Program-made: the position numbers and the translations under genes
Assembly (NCBI RefSeq): GCF_026013645.1
Contig: NZ_CP110224.1
Coordinates: 2,170,001 to 2,234,000 of the forward strand
Length of the DNA: 64,000 nt
Source of the DNA: Virgibacillus natechei
GTDB taxonomy: Bacteria > Bacillota > Bacilli > Bacillales > Amphibacillaceae
Direction: 5' to 3'
The notes under the pieces: generated by a model
What the model was told of the DNA's origin: nothing
Database searches by the model: none
What the model saw: only the letters and a program-made list of their open reading frames with translations
Part shown: in pieces, positions 50,132 to 59,768 of the stretch
How the letters are laid out: each line of letters begins with the position of its first letter
Position numbering within the stretch: position 1 is the first letter of the stretch

Positions 50132-51132
50132 CTTTCAAGGTCATCCATGGAAAACGTTTCATATTCCGCTTCCACAAATTTTGACCATTGTAAGCCAAAT
50201 AAAATTTGGCGGTACGCATGCTGTAAGTTTATAACTTGATTAACCATTGAATCCTTCGAACCGTTCGTCACATACTGTTGAATTAGTTTGACGTAGTCCG
50301 ATGGATTTAATAAATGAATTGTAAGTAAATATAATTCGTTTTGGCTCAGTTTATTTTCATTGTAATAGGTAGAGAACTGCTCCATGAAAAGGTTTATAGG
50401 TTGATCGTAAAATGAAACTTCTTGTTTAAAAAACAACGCTAAATCTACTACTGCATTGTCGAAAAAAGAATTCTCCCAATTTATTAGATGCGTATTACGT
50501 GTATGTGAAAAATTTAAATTTCCGTGACACAAACTATAATTCCAAGTTATCTCTTGTTCTTGTTCCTCAATAAACTGGTCAATTCGTCTATTGATTTCTT
50601 TTAATGCAAATTCTATATCACGATAGTGTGTACAAACCAATAATTCAAATGGTGACATATATCTGTTCTGTTCAAACTGCTCGACAAACTTAAGCAAGTC
50701 TCGTTGTGTTATCTCACAAAAACGTTTGTATGTATTAAAATCGCTTGTTAAATTTCCGGTGGATATCGATTGTGACTGTTTTGTTTTGGCATGAACAGTT
50801 CCTATGCTTTTATAAAAGTAATCAATTACCTGGCTACTACTCTTTGTTTGTTCTGTTTCTATCCAGGGGGTTAAATAGAAGATCGTTTGATCCATTTCTA
50901 CGTACAGGTTACCATTCTTCGTTAAATATACTGGTAAAACAGTAGAAACCTGCTTGGAGAATGCTAGATGATATACATTCTCCCAATTTGACACAGATTC
51001 TTTGGATAGTAAACTACTTTTCAACGCATAATCACCTTGTCCATCACTTACTCGAATTAATCGATCTGTTACGTGTTCTATATTTAATGGATGAATAGCA
51101 TAAGCATTTAACACTTTTTTAATTATTTCCAT
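50128..51132 (-). CDS. ysxE: Spore coat protein YsxE, kinase-fold (likely pseudokinase)
   Basis: 334 residues of the CotS/APH-like fold. A lysine at about 38 (DYALKSS) is in place, but the catalytic loop reads LCHGNLNFSHT with Asn where kinases have Asp, and the metal motif is LINWEN instead of IDFD, so phosphotransfer is unlikely. In B. subtilis YsxE is a coat protein whose gene follows spoVID; the same order is seen here. Confidence 0.86.
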   Translation of the reverse strand: MEIIKKVLNAYAIHPLNIEHVTDRLIRVSDGQGDYALKSSLLSKESVSNWENVYHLAFSKQVSTVLPVYLTKNGNLYVEMDQTIFYLTPWIETEQTKSSSQVIDYFYKSIGTVHAKTKQSQSISTGNLTSDFNTYKRFCEITQRDLLKFVEQFEQNRYMSPFELLVCTHYRDIEFALKEINRRIDQFIEEQEQEITWNYSLCHGNLNFSHTRNTHLINWENSFFDNAVVDLALFFKQEVSFYDQPINLFMEQFSTYYNENKLSQNELYLLTIHLLNPSDYVKLIQQYVTNGSKDSMVNQVINLQHAYRQILFGLQWSKFVEAEYETFSMDDLES

Positions 51133-51165
51133 TCATTTCACCACCTGGATAGGAAAAATTAGATA

Positions 51166-51190
51166 CCCCTTGAAAACGTATACCAAGGGG
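51166..51190 (-). terminator. Hairpin between spoVID and ysxE
   Basis: CCCCTTG (51166-51172) pairs with CAAGGGG (51184-51190), followed on the minus strand by TATCTAATTTTT; probably an attenuator within the operon. Confidence 0.65.
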
Positions 51191-51200
51191 CGTAAATTAA

Positions 51201-52217
51201 TTACCTATTAATATCTGGAATATATAGCATTTCACCTTCTACCACTGCATAATTATCATCTATCTGATTTTGTTTCATTAATTGTAACGCAGTAATATCA
51301 TAGCGCTCGGCAATCGTTTCTATCGTATCTTGACTTTGTACGATGCAAAGCCTCATCTGTGTATACTGTTCTTCTTCTGTACCTCTGAACATATCAGATA
51401 AATAACTTACATTCTCAAGCTTCTCGGAGCGACTTTCCGTGCTTTCTTCATAATAAAATTCAGAGGATGATTCAGATTCGAAAACAGAAGGGGGTGGATT
51501 AGGGTTTTCTGACATATCTATTGAACTAGACTCCTCTTCCTGAGAAGAAATAGTATCAAAGAATTCCTTTAATGTTTGTGATTTTTTGGATTTCCAACGT
51601 TCACTCTCCATCGGCTCTTGTTCCTCTATAGATAATTCAGGAACATGCTCTGGATGCTCTGGCTCTATAGCGCTAGGTGATTCTATTTCCTTCTTTTCTT
51701 TAATCTCAAACTGAAAGGCCTCATCGATCGGTTCTGTCACTTCTTCCTGCTCTTCCTCTTCTTCACGAACCTCTGTCGCTTGGCTATTAATCCCATCAAT
51801 TTCAATGGTGGAATATAACTTCAATTGACTTTTATCAGGTATCTCATAATCAAATGATTCAATACTTACGGTTACATCGTTTAAATCAGTTACACGGTAT
51901 GATGGAACAGAAATTTCAACAGGGAATCGGTGGGAAAATCTTGCTGAGTCATCTTCCGTATCGATCACACTTTCTACATAACGATGAGATTGAAAATTAT
52001 CTAAATCACTAAAATCATTATCTTCTTCTGAATCCACCACCTTTTGATATTCACCGTTCAACTCAATTACTCCTCGAATTGAAATGTACTCATTAAAAGA
52101 TTGAATAGATATTTCTGGATCTAATGAAATTCCTCTCATTTCTGCAACTTCCTGTCCCTTTTCAAAATAGAGAGATTCATTTAACTCGAAGCTGAATACT
52201 GATTGGTCATTCGACAA
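51201..52217 (-). CDS. spoVID: Stage VI sporulation protein D
   Basis: 338 residues. The N-terminal domain (VFSFELNESLYFEKGQEVAE and ISIRGVIELNGEY) drives spore encasement with SpoIVA; a long acidic Glu/Ser linker follows; the C-terminal LysM (QSQDTIETIAERYDITALQL to YIPDINR) targets the cortex-membrane interface. TTG at 52217 has GGGAGG 7 bases upstream. Begins a unit with ysxE and has a sigma-E-like promoter. Confidence 0.9.
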   Translation of the reverse strand: MSNDQSVFSFELNESLYFEKGQEVAEMRGISLDPEISIQSFNEYISIRGVIELNGEYQKVVDSEEDNDFSDLDNFQSHRYVESVIDTEDDSARFSHRFPVEISVPSYRVTDLNDVTVSIESFDYEIPDKSQLKLYSTIEIDGINSQATEVREEEEEQEEVTEPIDEAFQFEIKEKKEIESPSAIEPEHPEHVPELSIEEQEPMESERWKSKKSQTLKEFFDTISSQEEESSSIDMSENPNPPPSVFESESSSEFYYEESTESRSEKLENVSYLSDMFRGTEEEQYTQMRLCIVQSQDTIETIAERYDITALQLMKQNQIDDNYAVVEGEMLYIPDINR

Positions 52218-52265
52218 AGTACTTCCTCCCTTCAACATGATCGTTTTACTTCATATGTCTTAAGA

Positions 52266-52294
52266 ATTATATGAGTGAAAATGGAAAGATATGC
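52266..52294 (-). promoter_or_regulatory. Sigma-E-like promoter of spoVID
   Basis: GCATATC (52288-52294), 14-base spacer, CATATAAT (52266-52273) on the minus strand; the second matches the CATACAAT-type -10 of sigma-E promoters, and spoVID is a known mother-cell gene. Confidence 0.5.
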
Positions 52295-52306
52295 TTATAT
52301 AGTAAA

Positions 52307-52336
52307 AAAAGCTACTCCGACTAGGAAGTAGCTTTT
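52307..52336 (-). terminator. Terminator of hemL
   Basis: AAAAGCTACT (52307-52316) pairs with AGTAGCTTTT (52327-52336); TTTTTTT follows on the minus strand. Confidence 0.85.
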
Positions 52337-52346
52337 AAACCTTCAT

Positions 52347-53636
52347 TTATTTTTCAATTTTAGAAAATGCATTTCGTACTGCCTGAATCGTTTTATCGAT
52401 GTCCTCATCTGTATGTGCCGTTGACAGAAACAATCCTTCAAACTGAGACGGTGGCAAGAATATACCTTCTTCAATCATTGCCCTATAGTATTGAGCGAAA
52501 TAATCAAGATTAGACTTCTGAGCTGTTTCAAAATCTACAACAGCTTCATCTGTGAAGAAAACACCAACCATTGATCCTGCCCGATTAATTTGCAGTGGTA
52601 ATTGAAAATCATTTGCAGCTTGCTTGAAGCCTTCGATTAGCTTATCCACTTGCTGATTTACTTCCTTATACGAATCTTCAGTTAAGGCATTTAAGGTCTC
52701 ATAGCCAGCAGTCATTGCTAATGGGTTCCCGGACAATGTCCCTGCTTGATAAATAGAGCCAGTTGGAGCGATATTTTCCATAATGTCACGTTTACCACCA
52801 TAAGCACCTACTGGAAGTCCACCACCGATTACTTTTCCTAGACAGGTCAGGTCTGGAGTGACACCAAAATACCCTTGCGCACAATTAAAGCCTACACGGA
52901 ACCCTGTCATCACCTCATCAAAAATTAATAAGGTACCATTATCTTCCGTAATGTTTCGTAAATCCTGTAAGAAATTATTCTCTGGTGGGACAACTCCCAT
53001 ATTACCAGAAACAGGCTCAACAATCACTGCTGCAATATCATCACCATATTGTTCAAAGGCATAACGTACACTTTCTACATCATTATATGGAACTGTTATT
53101 GTATTTTTAGCAATAGATTCCGGAACGCCTGGACTATCTGGTAATCCTAATGTGGCCACACCTGATCCTGCCTTAATTAGCAATGAATCCCCATGCCCAT
53201 GATAATTACCTTCAAATTTTAAAATTTTATTTCTTCCTGTATAACCCCTGGCAACACGTAATGCACTCATCGTTGCCTCTGTTCCGGAGTTCACCATTCG
53301 TACCATTTCGATTGAAGGGACACGTTCAATGACCAGTTCTGCAAGTTTATTTTCCAGAGTAGTTGACGTACCAAAGCTTGTCCCATTTGCAACTGCTTCT
53401 TGCAACTTTGTGACAACACGATTATGGGCGTGCCCTAAAATAAGTGGCCCCCAACTTAACACATAATCAATATATTCATTCCCATCAATATCAACTATCT
53501 GTGACCCTTTCCCATACTCCATAAAAATTGGTGACATACCTACTGATTTAAATGCACGGACTGGTGAATTCACACCACCAGGCATCAAATCAACCGCTTC
53601 CTTATATGCATCTACAGAGTTATCAAAACTTTTCAC
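52347..53636 (-). CDS. hemL: Glutamate-1-semialdehyde 2,1-aminomutase
   Basis: 429-residue PLP enzyme making 5-aminolevulinate in the C5 haem pathway. [12 protein letters not shown] opens the protein, with [20 protein letters not shown] and the PLP lysine in [19 protein letters not shown]. Last gene of hemA-C-D-B-L. Confidence 0.97.
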   Translation of the reverse strand: MKSFDNSVDAYKEAVDLMPGGVNSPVRAFKSVGMSPIFMEYGKGSQIVDIDGNEYIDYVLSWGPLILGHAHNRVVTKLQEAVANGTSFGTSTTLENKLAELVIERVPSIEMVRMVNSGTEATMSALRVARGYTGRNKILKFEGNYHGHGDSLLIKAGSGVATLGLPDSPGVPESIAKNTITVPYNDVESVRYAFEQYGDDIAAVIVEPVSGNMGVVPPENNFLQDLRNITEDNGTLLIFDEVMTGFRVGFNCAQGYFGVTPDLTCLGKVIGGGLPVGAYGGKRDIMENIAPTGSIYQAGTLSGNPLAMTAGYETLNALTEDSYKEVNQQVDKLIEGFKQAANDFQLPLQINRAGSMVGVFFTDEAVVDFETAQKSNLDYFAQYYRAMIEEGIFLPPSQFEGLFLSTAHTDEDIDKTIQAVRNAFSKIEK

Positions 53637-53671
53637 GATTCATCACCCTAACTGCAAATTTATTTGTTCTA

Positions 53672-54652
53672 CTATTGATTCAACCATTTTGCTACATCTT
53701 TTGCAAAATATGTGATGATAAGATCTGCGCCTGCACGTTTCATGGCGGTTAACTTCTCCATTACCAACTCTTGCTCGTTAATCCAGCCATTCAATGCTGC
53801 AGCCTTCACCATCGAATACTCTCCACTAACATTATAAGCAACTACTGGGGCGTTAGATTTATTTTTTACGTCTCGTACAATATCAAGGTAAGTCATGGCA
53901 GGTTTTACGATCAGAAAGTCTGCGCCCTCTTCCATATCTGATTCAGCTTCACGTAATGCTTCTAAGCGATTTGCTGGATCCATTTGATAGGTTTTACGAT
54001 CACCAAATTGTGGTGTACTATCAGCAGCATCCCTAAAAGGGCCATAAAACGCTGATGCGTATTTTACTGCATAGGACATAATCGGAATGTTCGTATACCC
54101 AGCCTCATCTAGCGCTTGACGGATAAACGTTACAAATCCGTCCATCATATTTGATGGTGCAATGATATCTGCACCTGCTTGTGCTTGTGATACAGCTGTT
54201 TTAGCTAATAGTTTAAGTGATGCATCATTATCAACATCACCGTTATGAATAACTCCACAATGACCATGTGACGTGTATTCACATAAACACGTATCTGCGA
54301 CCACGAGTATTTCTGGATATTCTTTTTTGATGGCTCGTGTTGCTTCCTGGACCATACCATCTTCGATAAAAGCACCAGTCCCTTGCTCATCCTTTTCTTT
54401 AGGTACACCAAAAAGTAATATTGCTTTAATTCCCAGTTCATTGATCTCTTTTAATTCTTCATTTAATCGGTCAAGTGAGACTTGGAATACACCAGGCATG
54501 GATGGAACTTCCTGTTTAATATTTTCACCTTCAATAATAAACATTGGATAAATTAAATCTTCTGTTCGCACGTGGTTTTCACGGGTTAAAGACCGCATGG
54601 AACCTGATGACCTTAACCTTCGATGCCGCTTAAAATCCTGATTTGTTGTCAT
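53672..54652 (-). CDS. hemB: Porphobilinogen synthase (delta-aminolevulinate dehydratase)
   Basis: 326 residues. Zinc-binding [14 protein letters not shown] marks the zinc-dependent type; Schiff-base lysines lie in [18 protein letters not shown] and [16 protein letters not shown] at 54652 is 9 bases after AAGGG; an ATG at 54658 that overlaps the hemD stop is also possible. Confidence 0.96.
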   Translation of the reverse strand: MTTNQDFKRHRRLRSSGSMRSLTRENHVRTEDLIYPMFIIEGENIKQEVPSMPGVFQVSLDRLNEELKEINELGIKAILLFGVPKEKDEQGTGAFIEDGMVQEATRAIKKEYPEILVVADTCLCEYTSHGHCGVIHNGDVDNDASLKLLAKTAVSQAQAGADIIAPSNMMDGFVTFIRQALDEAGYTNIPIMSYAVKYASAFYGPFRDAADSTPQFGDRKTYQMDPANRLEALREAESDMEEGADFLIVKPAMTYLDIVRDVKNKSNAPVVAYNVSGEYSMVKAAALNGWINEQELVMEKLTAMKRAGADLIITYFAKDVAKWLNQ

Positions 54653-54654
54653 TA

Positions 54655-55425
54655 TCATAATCCCTTCTGAGCGATAAATTCACTGATACATGTCAACATG
54701 CCATCTATTGTAAATTCTTCTGCTGTTATAATTGTAGTAAAACCTAATTCACGCGCTCGCATTTCGGTTGTCGTACCGATACATACACACACTTCATTAC
54801 CTGAGTGTACCATCGTCATTTCAGTAAATGCTTCAACTGTTGAGGGGCTTGTAAATGTTATAAAGTCGATATCATAATCCCTTGAAACGGCATTTAAACG
54901 CTCCGTCATTTGATAATTATAGGTTATTTCATAAACTTCCATCGAGTCATAAGCAACTCCATGCTTTGAAAATTCTACAGGAATAACATCTCTTGAACGA
55001 TTTCCCCGCACAAGTAATATCGGATTATCAACTGTATATCTATTTAAGAATTCACTTGCCATTACAGTAGCGTTATACGTCGTCGGTATAAAATCTGCTG
55101 TGAATCCATAAGTTTTTAGTACATTGCCCGTTTTATGACCAACAACAGCAAGCTTTTTATCTTTTAAAACTCCAGTATCTATTTGATACTCGCTTGCTAA
55201 CTGAAAAAAATAATGAACACCGTTCGTACTTGTAAAAAATATCCACTCATACATGGTTAAATCCTGAAAAAACCGTCTATTATCCGTATGATTTTTACCT
55301 GTAAGTTTCAAAAGAGGAACTTCTATTGGTTTTCCGCCATACTTCAATACCTTTTCTGTAAACTCATTAGCTTGCCTTGCTTCTCTAGTTATCAGGATTT
55401 TCTTCCCATGTAATGAATTCGGCAT
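54655..55425 (-). CDS. hemD: Uroporphyrinogen-III synthase
   Basis: 256 residues, two-lobed fold with low conservation. [28 protein letters not shown] and [14 protein letters not shown] are the recognisable strands. It closes the linear tetrapyrrole with inversion of ring D. Shares one base with the hemC stop (TAATG). Confidence 0.93.
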   Translation of the reverse strand: MPNSLHGKKILITREARQANEFTEKVLKYGGKPIEVPLLKLTGKNHTDNRRFFQDLTMYEWIFFTSTNGVHYFFQLASEYQIDTGVLKDKKLAVVGHKTGNVLKTYGFTADFIPTTYNATVMASEFLNRYTVDNPILLVRGNRSRDVIPVEFSKHGVAYDSMEVYEITYNYQMTERLNAVSRDYDIDFITFTSPSTVEAFTEMTMVHSGNEVCVCIGTTTEMRARELGFTTIITAEEFTIDGMLTCISEFIAQKGL

Positions 55426-56354
55426 TACTGATCAAGCTCCTCTTTCACTCGATCTATAATCTCTTTTCCACCCCGGTCAATCATTTTATTCGCAGCTTCT
55501 TCACCCACAGATTCAGGGTCTGTACCCCGAGCTACTTCTTTAAGAATCTCTTCCCCGTCTGGTGTACCTACTAATGTTGTCAAAACAATTTCCTGTCCTT
55601 CTAAATAAGCATAGCCCCCAATTGGAACCGAGCATCCACCCTCTAGCAGATGAAGAAACGTTCTTTCCGCTTTAACCGTTTTCGTTGTTCGATCATCGTT
55701 AATCCTTGCTAATATTTCACGTAGCTCATGGTCATCCTCACGGCATTCTATCGCTAATGCACCCTGACCGACTGCTGGCACACAAACATCTGGTTCGAGA
55801 TATTCGGTTATAAGATCTTCACTTAAACCAACGCGTTTTAAGCCGGATACAGCCAAAATAATTGCATCATAATCTTCTTCGTCGAGTTTACGTAAACGCG
55901 TTTCAATGTTTCCCCGAATCCATTTAATTGAAACATCAGGTCTTTCTGCTGAGATTTGAGCCCCTCGCCGCAAGCTGCTTGTACCTACTATCGCTCCGCT
56001 AGGTAAATCTTTTAAGGCTACATTATTTTTTGCAATATAAGCATCGCGATGATCCTCTCTGATTGGAATGGATGTGATCACCAGACCTTCAGGCATCTCT
56101 GACGGCATATCCTTCATGCTATGTACAGCTAGGTCAATCTCATGATCATAAATAGCTTTTTCAATTTCTTTAACAAATAGACCTTTGCCACCTACTTTGG
56201 ACAATGTAACATCCAGAATACGATCACCTTTGGTTGAAATCTGATGTACTTCAAATTCGTTTTGAACACCTGCAGCTTGTAACGCATCTATTACCCAATC
56301 CGTTTGCGTTAACGCTAAATTACTTTTTCTTGACCCTACCGCTATTTTACGCAT
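55425..56354 (-). CDS. hemC: Hydroxymethylbilane synthase (porphobilinogen deaminase)
   Basis: 309 residues. [12 protein letters not shown], the catalytic HSMKDMP and [10 protein letters not shown], and the dipyrromethane cysteine in [13 protein letters not shown]. It follows hemA after a 121-base gap with a hairpin, where B. subtilis has hemX. Confidence 0.97.
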   Translation of the reverse strand: MRKIAVGSRKSNLALTQTDWVIDALQAAGVQNEFEVHQISTKGDRILDVTLSKVGGKGLFVKEIEKAIYDHEIDLAVHSMKDMPSEMPEGLVITSIPIREDHRDAYIAKNNVALKDLPSGAIVGTSSLRRGAQISAERPDVSIKWIRGNIETRLRKLDEEDYDAIILAVSGLKRVGLSEDLITEYLEPDVCVPAVGQGALAIECREDDHELREILARINDDRTTKTVKAERTFLHLLEGGCSVPIGGYAYLEGQEIVLTTLVGTPDGEEILKEVARGTDPESVGEEAANKMIDRGGKEIIDRVKEELDQ

Positions 56355-56420
56355 CTAAAAAACCTCCAATAGTAAATCACCATACACGAAATGACGAACC
56401 AAAACGAAATAACCAGAATG

Positions 56421-56466
56421 CTATAAAGCAAAACCTCATTCAGTAAGGTGTCTCCCTCACTGAATG
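56421..56466 (-). repeat. R5 repeat with hairpin in the hemA-hemC gap
   Basis: The plus strand reads CTATAAAGCAAAACCTCATT and CAGT (56421-56444), 22 of 24 bases the same as 62173-62196 upstream of lon. CATTCAGT (56437-56444) pairs with ACTGAATG (56459-56466), and the minus strand continues AGGTTTTGC, so it can act as a weak terminator or attenuator inside the haem operon. Confidence 0.65.
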
Positions 56467-56475
56467 CTTACTAAT

Positions 56476-57861
56476 CTACATACTGCTTAATCTTTCTATC
56501 ATTGGAAATGCAATTTTATTATCTGTTTTTTCATCTTTGTTTAGTCTTGTAAGTGTATTATTATTTTTTGCTTGTTTATTCAATTCAGCCTTTACTTCTT
56601 CTTCAATGCCAAATATATCCACAAACAGATCTAACGATTCCTCTGCTTTGTCCCTTGCAGCTAATTCTTTTGCTTGTGTAACGGGTTCTTTTAATAATTG
56701 ATTAATAATGCTTTTCGTATGCTTATTTAATACTTTTTTCTCACGTACTGTTAAGTCTGGTATTTTTCGTTCAATACTTTGCATGGTTTCAGCTTGAATG
56801 GATAGAGCTTTTTGACGCAAACCAGAAATGATGGGGACAACTCCTAATGTCTTCACCCACTCTTTAAAAGCAACGATTTCCGCTTCAAGCAAAATTTCTA
56901 CTTCTTCTGCTGCAGCTTTTCGAGACTCTAAATTTCCATCAACAATATGCTGTAAATCATCTATATCACGTAAAAAGACATTCTCTATCTCACTTATCTT
57001 CGGATCAAGGTCTCGTGGCACAGCGATATCGACCAAAAGTAATGGGCTTTCGTTTCGTTCCTTTTGTATTGGTTCTAACATTTCCTTTGTTAATAATACA
57101 GAATCTGAACCAGTCGAACTTATAAGAATATCTGCATGCTTTAAAACATCTGCTAAATCATCTGCATGTGCAGGCTTTGCATCGAATTTTGCAGCTAACT
57201 CCTCTGCTTTTTCAAATGTTCGGTTTAGAACTGTAATATCTGTTGCACCTGAACCTTGAAGATTTTTTGCAGCCAATTCTCCCATTTTTCCAGCACCTAA
57301 TATTACAACATGTTTATCCTTTAGATTACCAAATATCTTTTTAGCCAGTTCAACTGCAGCAAAACTTACCGAAACCGCATGTGAACCGATTTCAGTATCC
57401 TTTTGTACTCGTTTTCCAAACGTAATAGCCTGTTTAAAAAGTTCATTAAAGATCGTTCCGGTCGTATCCATGCTTTGTGATGTTAAAAATGATTTCTTAA
57501 CTTGACCTAAAATTTGTGTTTCCCCTAAAATCATTGAATCAAGACCGGTAGAAACACGAAACAAATGTTCAAATGCACCATCATCTTCCGTAATTCTTAA
57601 GTAAGAAGAAAAATCCTCCTTCTCAATTTCAAACCAGTCTGATAAAAATTGTTTTATATAATAACGACCTGTATGAAGTTGATCAACCACTGCGTATATC
57701 TCTGTACGATTACATGTAGAAATAATCACATTTTCCAAAATACTCTTTTGCGCCTTTAGTGCTGTCATGGCATCATGAAGAGATTGTTCTGAAAATGTGA
57801 ACCTTTCCCTAATTTCTACAGGGGCTGTTTTGTAATTGAATCCAACTTTTAGAATATGCAC
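56476..57861 (-). CDS. hemA: Glutamyl-tRNA reductase
   Basis: 461 residues. Catalytic cysteine in [30 protein letters not shown] before the NADPH-binding [17 protein letters not shown], and a C-terminal dimerisation helix. It makes glutamate-1-semialdehyde, the entry to haem synthesis. GTG at 57861 ([14 protein letters not shown]) is preceded by GGGGGT at 7 bases; an in-frame TTG at 57876 forms part of that site. Upstream lies an 18-bp palindrome. Confidence 0.95.
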   Translation of the reverse strand: MHILKVGFNYKTAPVEIRERFTFSEQSLHDAMTALKAQKSILENVIISTCNRTEIYAVVDQLHTGRYYIKQFLSDWFEIEKEDFSSYLRITEDDGAFEHLFRVSTGLDSMILGETQILGQVKKSFLTSQSMDTTGTIFNELFKQAITFGKRVQKDTEIGSHAVSVSFAAVELAKKIFGNLKDKHVVILGAGKMGELAAKNLQGSGATDITVLNRTFEKAEELAAKFDAKPAHADDLADVLKHADILISSTGSDSVLLTKEMLEPIQKERNESPLLLVDIAVPRDLDPKISEIENVFLRDIDDLQHIVDGNLESRKAAAEEVEILLEAEIVAFKEWVKTLGVVPIISGLRQKALSIQAETMQSIERKIPDLTVREKKVLNKHTKSIINQLLKEPVTQAKELAARDKAEESLDLFVDIFGIEEEVKAELNKQAKNNNTLTRLNKDEKTDNKIAFPMIERLSSM

Positions 57862-57890
57862 TTTATCTACCCCCAATAAAACTTTAGGAA

Positions 57891-57908
57891 TATGTTCAAT
57901 AGAACATA
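57891..57908. promoter_or_regulatory. Palindrome in the hemA 5' untranslated region
   Basis: TATGTTC-aata-GAACATA, perfect 7-bp arms, 30 bases before the hemA start. Further upstream GTTCAC..GTGAAC (57951-57975) forms another inverted repeat. Either may be an operator; neither matches a regulator site I can name. Confidence 0.45.
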
Positions 57909-58092
57909 CCTTTAAAAAACGTATTAATGTATATTATATCACATTATACGGTTCACTTTTTTTGAAATTGTGAACAGATTCTGAAACAATGTGATAAGAT
58001 CAAACGTATATATAATATGAACTCGAGGGTACTTTATCATAACAGTATATAATTAGCAAGAAATCACGTTACTGTAGACTAGAGGTGTATCA

Positions 58093-58575
58093 ATGAAGAA
58101 AAAAAATTCGCTTGCCGCTTACATATTAATCGGCATTGGTATATTTTTTCTACTAAGGCAGTTAAGAATTCCAATTTTGACTGACTTTTACTCATTACCT
58201 ACGCTACTAATAATTATAGGCTTATCACTAATTATTTATAGCTATAATTCGAAGAAATATCAAAATTTGTTTATTGGTACGATTATTTTAGGGATCGGTA
58301 TTCATATTCACGGCTTAAATCACTATCGTTTTTGGATAGATCATTGGGCTATTTACCTTCTCATTATCGGCATTGCATTTCTCATTCGTTATCTGCAAAC
58401 AAAGGATGGACTATTTGCTGGCATTGTGCTCATAGGCCTTTCGATTCTTTTAATTTTTTCAATTGAACTTCCTGAATGGCTTGCATGGGTCTACGTAGTA
58501 ATTGATTATATAGAAGATTACTGGCCAATAGCCATTATTATTATTGGAATTTATTTATTAAAGAAGAAAAAATAA
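58093..58575 (+). CDS. Multi-helix membrane protein resembling LiaI/LiaF membrane region
   Basis: 160 residues with about six hydrophobic segments, starting MKKKNSLAAYILIGIGIFFLL and ending YWPIAIIIIGIYLLKKKK. The repeated pattern of helix pairs with a W-P-hydrophobic motif is like the LiaI-LiaF/DUF5668 membrane domain, without the LiaF C-terminal domain. Divergent from hemA; no two-component genes lie nearby. Function unknown. Confidence 0.62.
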   Translation: MKKKNSLAAYILIGIGIFFLLRQLRIPILTDFYSLPTLLIIIGLSLIIYSYNSKKYQNLFIGTIILGIGIHIHGLNHYRFWIDHWAIYLLIIGIAFLIRYLQTKDGLFAGIVLIGLSILLIFSIELPEWLAWVYVVIDYIEDYWPIAIIIIGIYLLKKKK

Positions 58576-58592
58576 CCGTAGTTATGAAAAGA

Positions 58593-58635
58593 CTCTCTGC
58601 AGGAAACATATTGTTTTCAACAGAGAGCTTTTTTT
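58593..58635 (+). terminator. Terminator of the membrane-protein gene
   Basis: CTCTCTG (58593-58599) pairs with CAGAGAG (58621-58627), then CTTTTTTT. An R1 element starts in its T-tract. Confidence 0.82.
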
Positions 58636-58721
58636 GCATAGGAAACTATAGAATTTAAATACTAGGATAACTTATATACTTAAATAGCCACGTCCAGCTC
58701 CAGCGCCCAGCAACTATCAAA

Positions 58722-58755
58722 TCTTTACGGTGGGGCGAGCATTTAGCGCAGCCCC
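58722..58755 (+). repeat. R3 short hairpin unit, copy 7, nested in R1
   Basis: Inserted between AACTATCAAA and AAACTTCACACTCC, which are contiguous (sharing AAA) in R1 copies 1 and 2. It contains CGGTGGGGCGAGCATTTAG and CGCAGCCCCA, stem TGGGGC:GCCCCA. Confidence 0.82.
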
Positions 58756-58943
58756 AAACTTCACACTCCTCCACTACGATAAAGAAGACTTACTGATTGC
58801 CAAGCCGGAGGCGTAGGCAGAAGTAAAGTCGCACTTATGCCCTGTGGGTGAAAAGAAGACTTGCCGATTGGCTCTGCCAGAGGCTTAGGCGCACTTATAC
58901 CCTTGTGGTGAAAGCCGGCATCGACTCCCTAGGCTTAAGGAAG

Positions 58944-58978
58944 GCCGACTAAAACCGGGCTTGCGCTCAGGCGTCGGC
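58944..58978 (-). repeat. R4 two-stem module, copy 4
   Basis: Outer stem GCCGAC:GTCGGC, all Watson-Crick; the inner stem is weak; GGTTTTA is kept. Confidence 0.6.
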
Positions 58979-59092
58979 ATACCTCTATGAAGGGGCATGT
59001 TTCCTTTTCGCTTTCCAAGCATAAGATTCACTTTGACTTTCGCCACTACTGGCGATAAGTCAAGTTCATCTAATCTCATTGCGGCAGTGGAA

Positions 59093-59131
59093 GTTCAACT
59101 AAAACCGCCACTTTGCGTGGCAACGTTGAAC
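59093..59131 (-). repeat. R4 two-stem module, copy 3
   Basis: Outer stem GTTCAAC:GTTGAAC, inner GCCAC-gcaaa-GTGGC, then GGTTTTA; all pairs Watson-Crick. Confidence 0.7.
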
Positions 59132-59186
59132 CACCCGCATCGCTGAGCGCAGTTTGTACGTTGCTAAACGGGTACTTGCGCTTTTG

Positions 59187-59768
59187 TTATAAATATGTTC
59201 TAAGAAGTCTCCAAGCTTCGTCCTTCCCTTCAGCAGTTTCTGATGAAAAAGGAAGGACATAATCTTCTGGATCCACTTCTAAGGTCTCTTTCGTACGTTT
59301 CAGATACTGAGTCCGCTTACTCTTCGGAATCTTATCCATTTTCGTAGCAACTACAAGAACGGGAAGCTCAAAGTGTTTTAAAAACTCATACATTTGAATA
59401 TCATCTTGAGTCGGTTCGTGACGGACATCCGTGATTAATACGGTTATCTTTAACGTATCCCTACTTTGAAAATACTCTTCCATCATGCCTCCCCATTTTT
59501 CTCGCTCTTTTTTCGATACCTTAGCATACCCATAACCCGGAACATCGACAAAGTAAAAGGCATTATTCAATTTATAAAAATTTAATGTTTGTGTCTTTCC
59601 AGGCGTAGATGAAGTCCTTGCTAAGTTTTTGCGATTAATCAGCTTATTAATAAATGATGATTTACCAACATTAGAACGGCCGGCTAACGCTATTTCTGGA
59701 AGTCGGTCATTTGGATATTGCTTACTACTTACTGCGCTAATCACAATCTCTGCATTATTTACTTTCAT
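59187..59768 (-). CDS. ysxC: Ribosome biogenesis GTPase YsxC/EngB
   Basis: 193 residues; acts late in 50S assembly. G1 [13 protein letters not shown]3 [12 protein letters not shown]4 ATKMDKI. The ATG at 59768 lies 14 bases inside the lonA end with GGTGGGTG upstream; an in-frame ATG at 59789 has no clear site. Stop codon abuts R1 copy 3. Confidence 0.97.
   Translation of the reverse strand: MKVNNAEIVISAVSSKQYPNDRLPEIALAGRSNVGKSSFINKLINRKNLARTSSTPGKTQTLNFYKLNNAFYFVDVPGYGYAKVSKKEREKWGGMMEEYFQSRDTLKITVLITDVRHEPTQDDIQMYEFLKHFELPVLVVATKMDKIPKSKRTQYLKRTKETLEVDPEDYVLPFSSETAEGKDEAWRLLRTYL

Larger units (their letters stand above)
58634..59188 (-). repeat. R1 fold-back element, copy 3, enlarged (two R4 modules, nested R3)
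   Basis: 555 bp. On the minus strand it begins AACAAAAGCGCAAG, its AA forming the end of the ysxC stop codon, and ends CTATAGTTTCCTATGCAA in the T-tract of the opposing gene's terminator. The closing stem keeps AGCAAC:GTTGCT, while AGCGCCC now faces GGGTACT. It contains R4 at 58944-58978 and 59093-59131, a nested R3 unit (58722-58755), and a partly duplicated segment ending CGCACTTATxCCC (about 58776-58850 and 58856-58913). No ORF is credible. Confidence 0.8.

Noticed and set aside
58885..59079. 64-residue ORF within R1 copy 3
   Set aside because: It is repeat sequence, absent from the other R1 copies, with no ribosome site.
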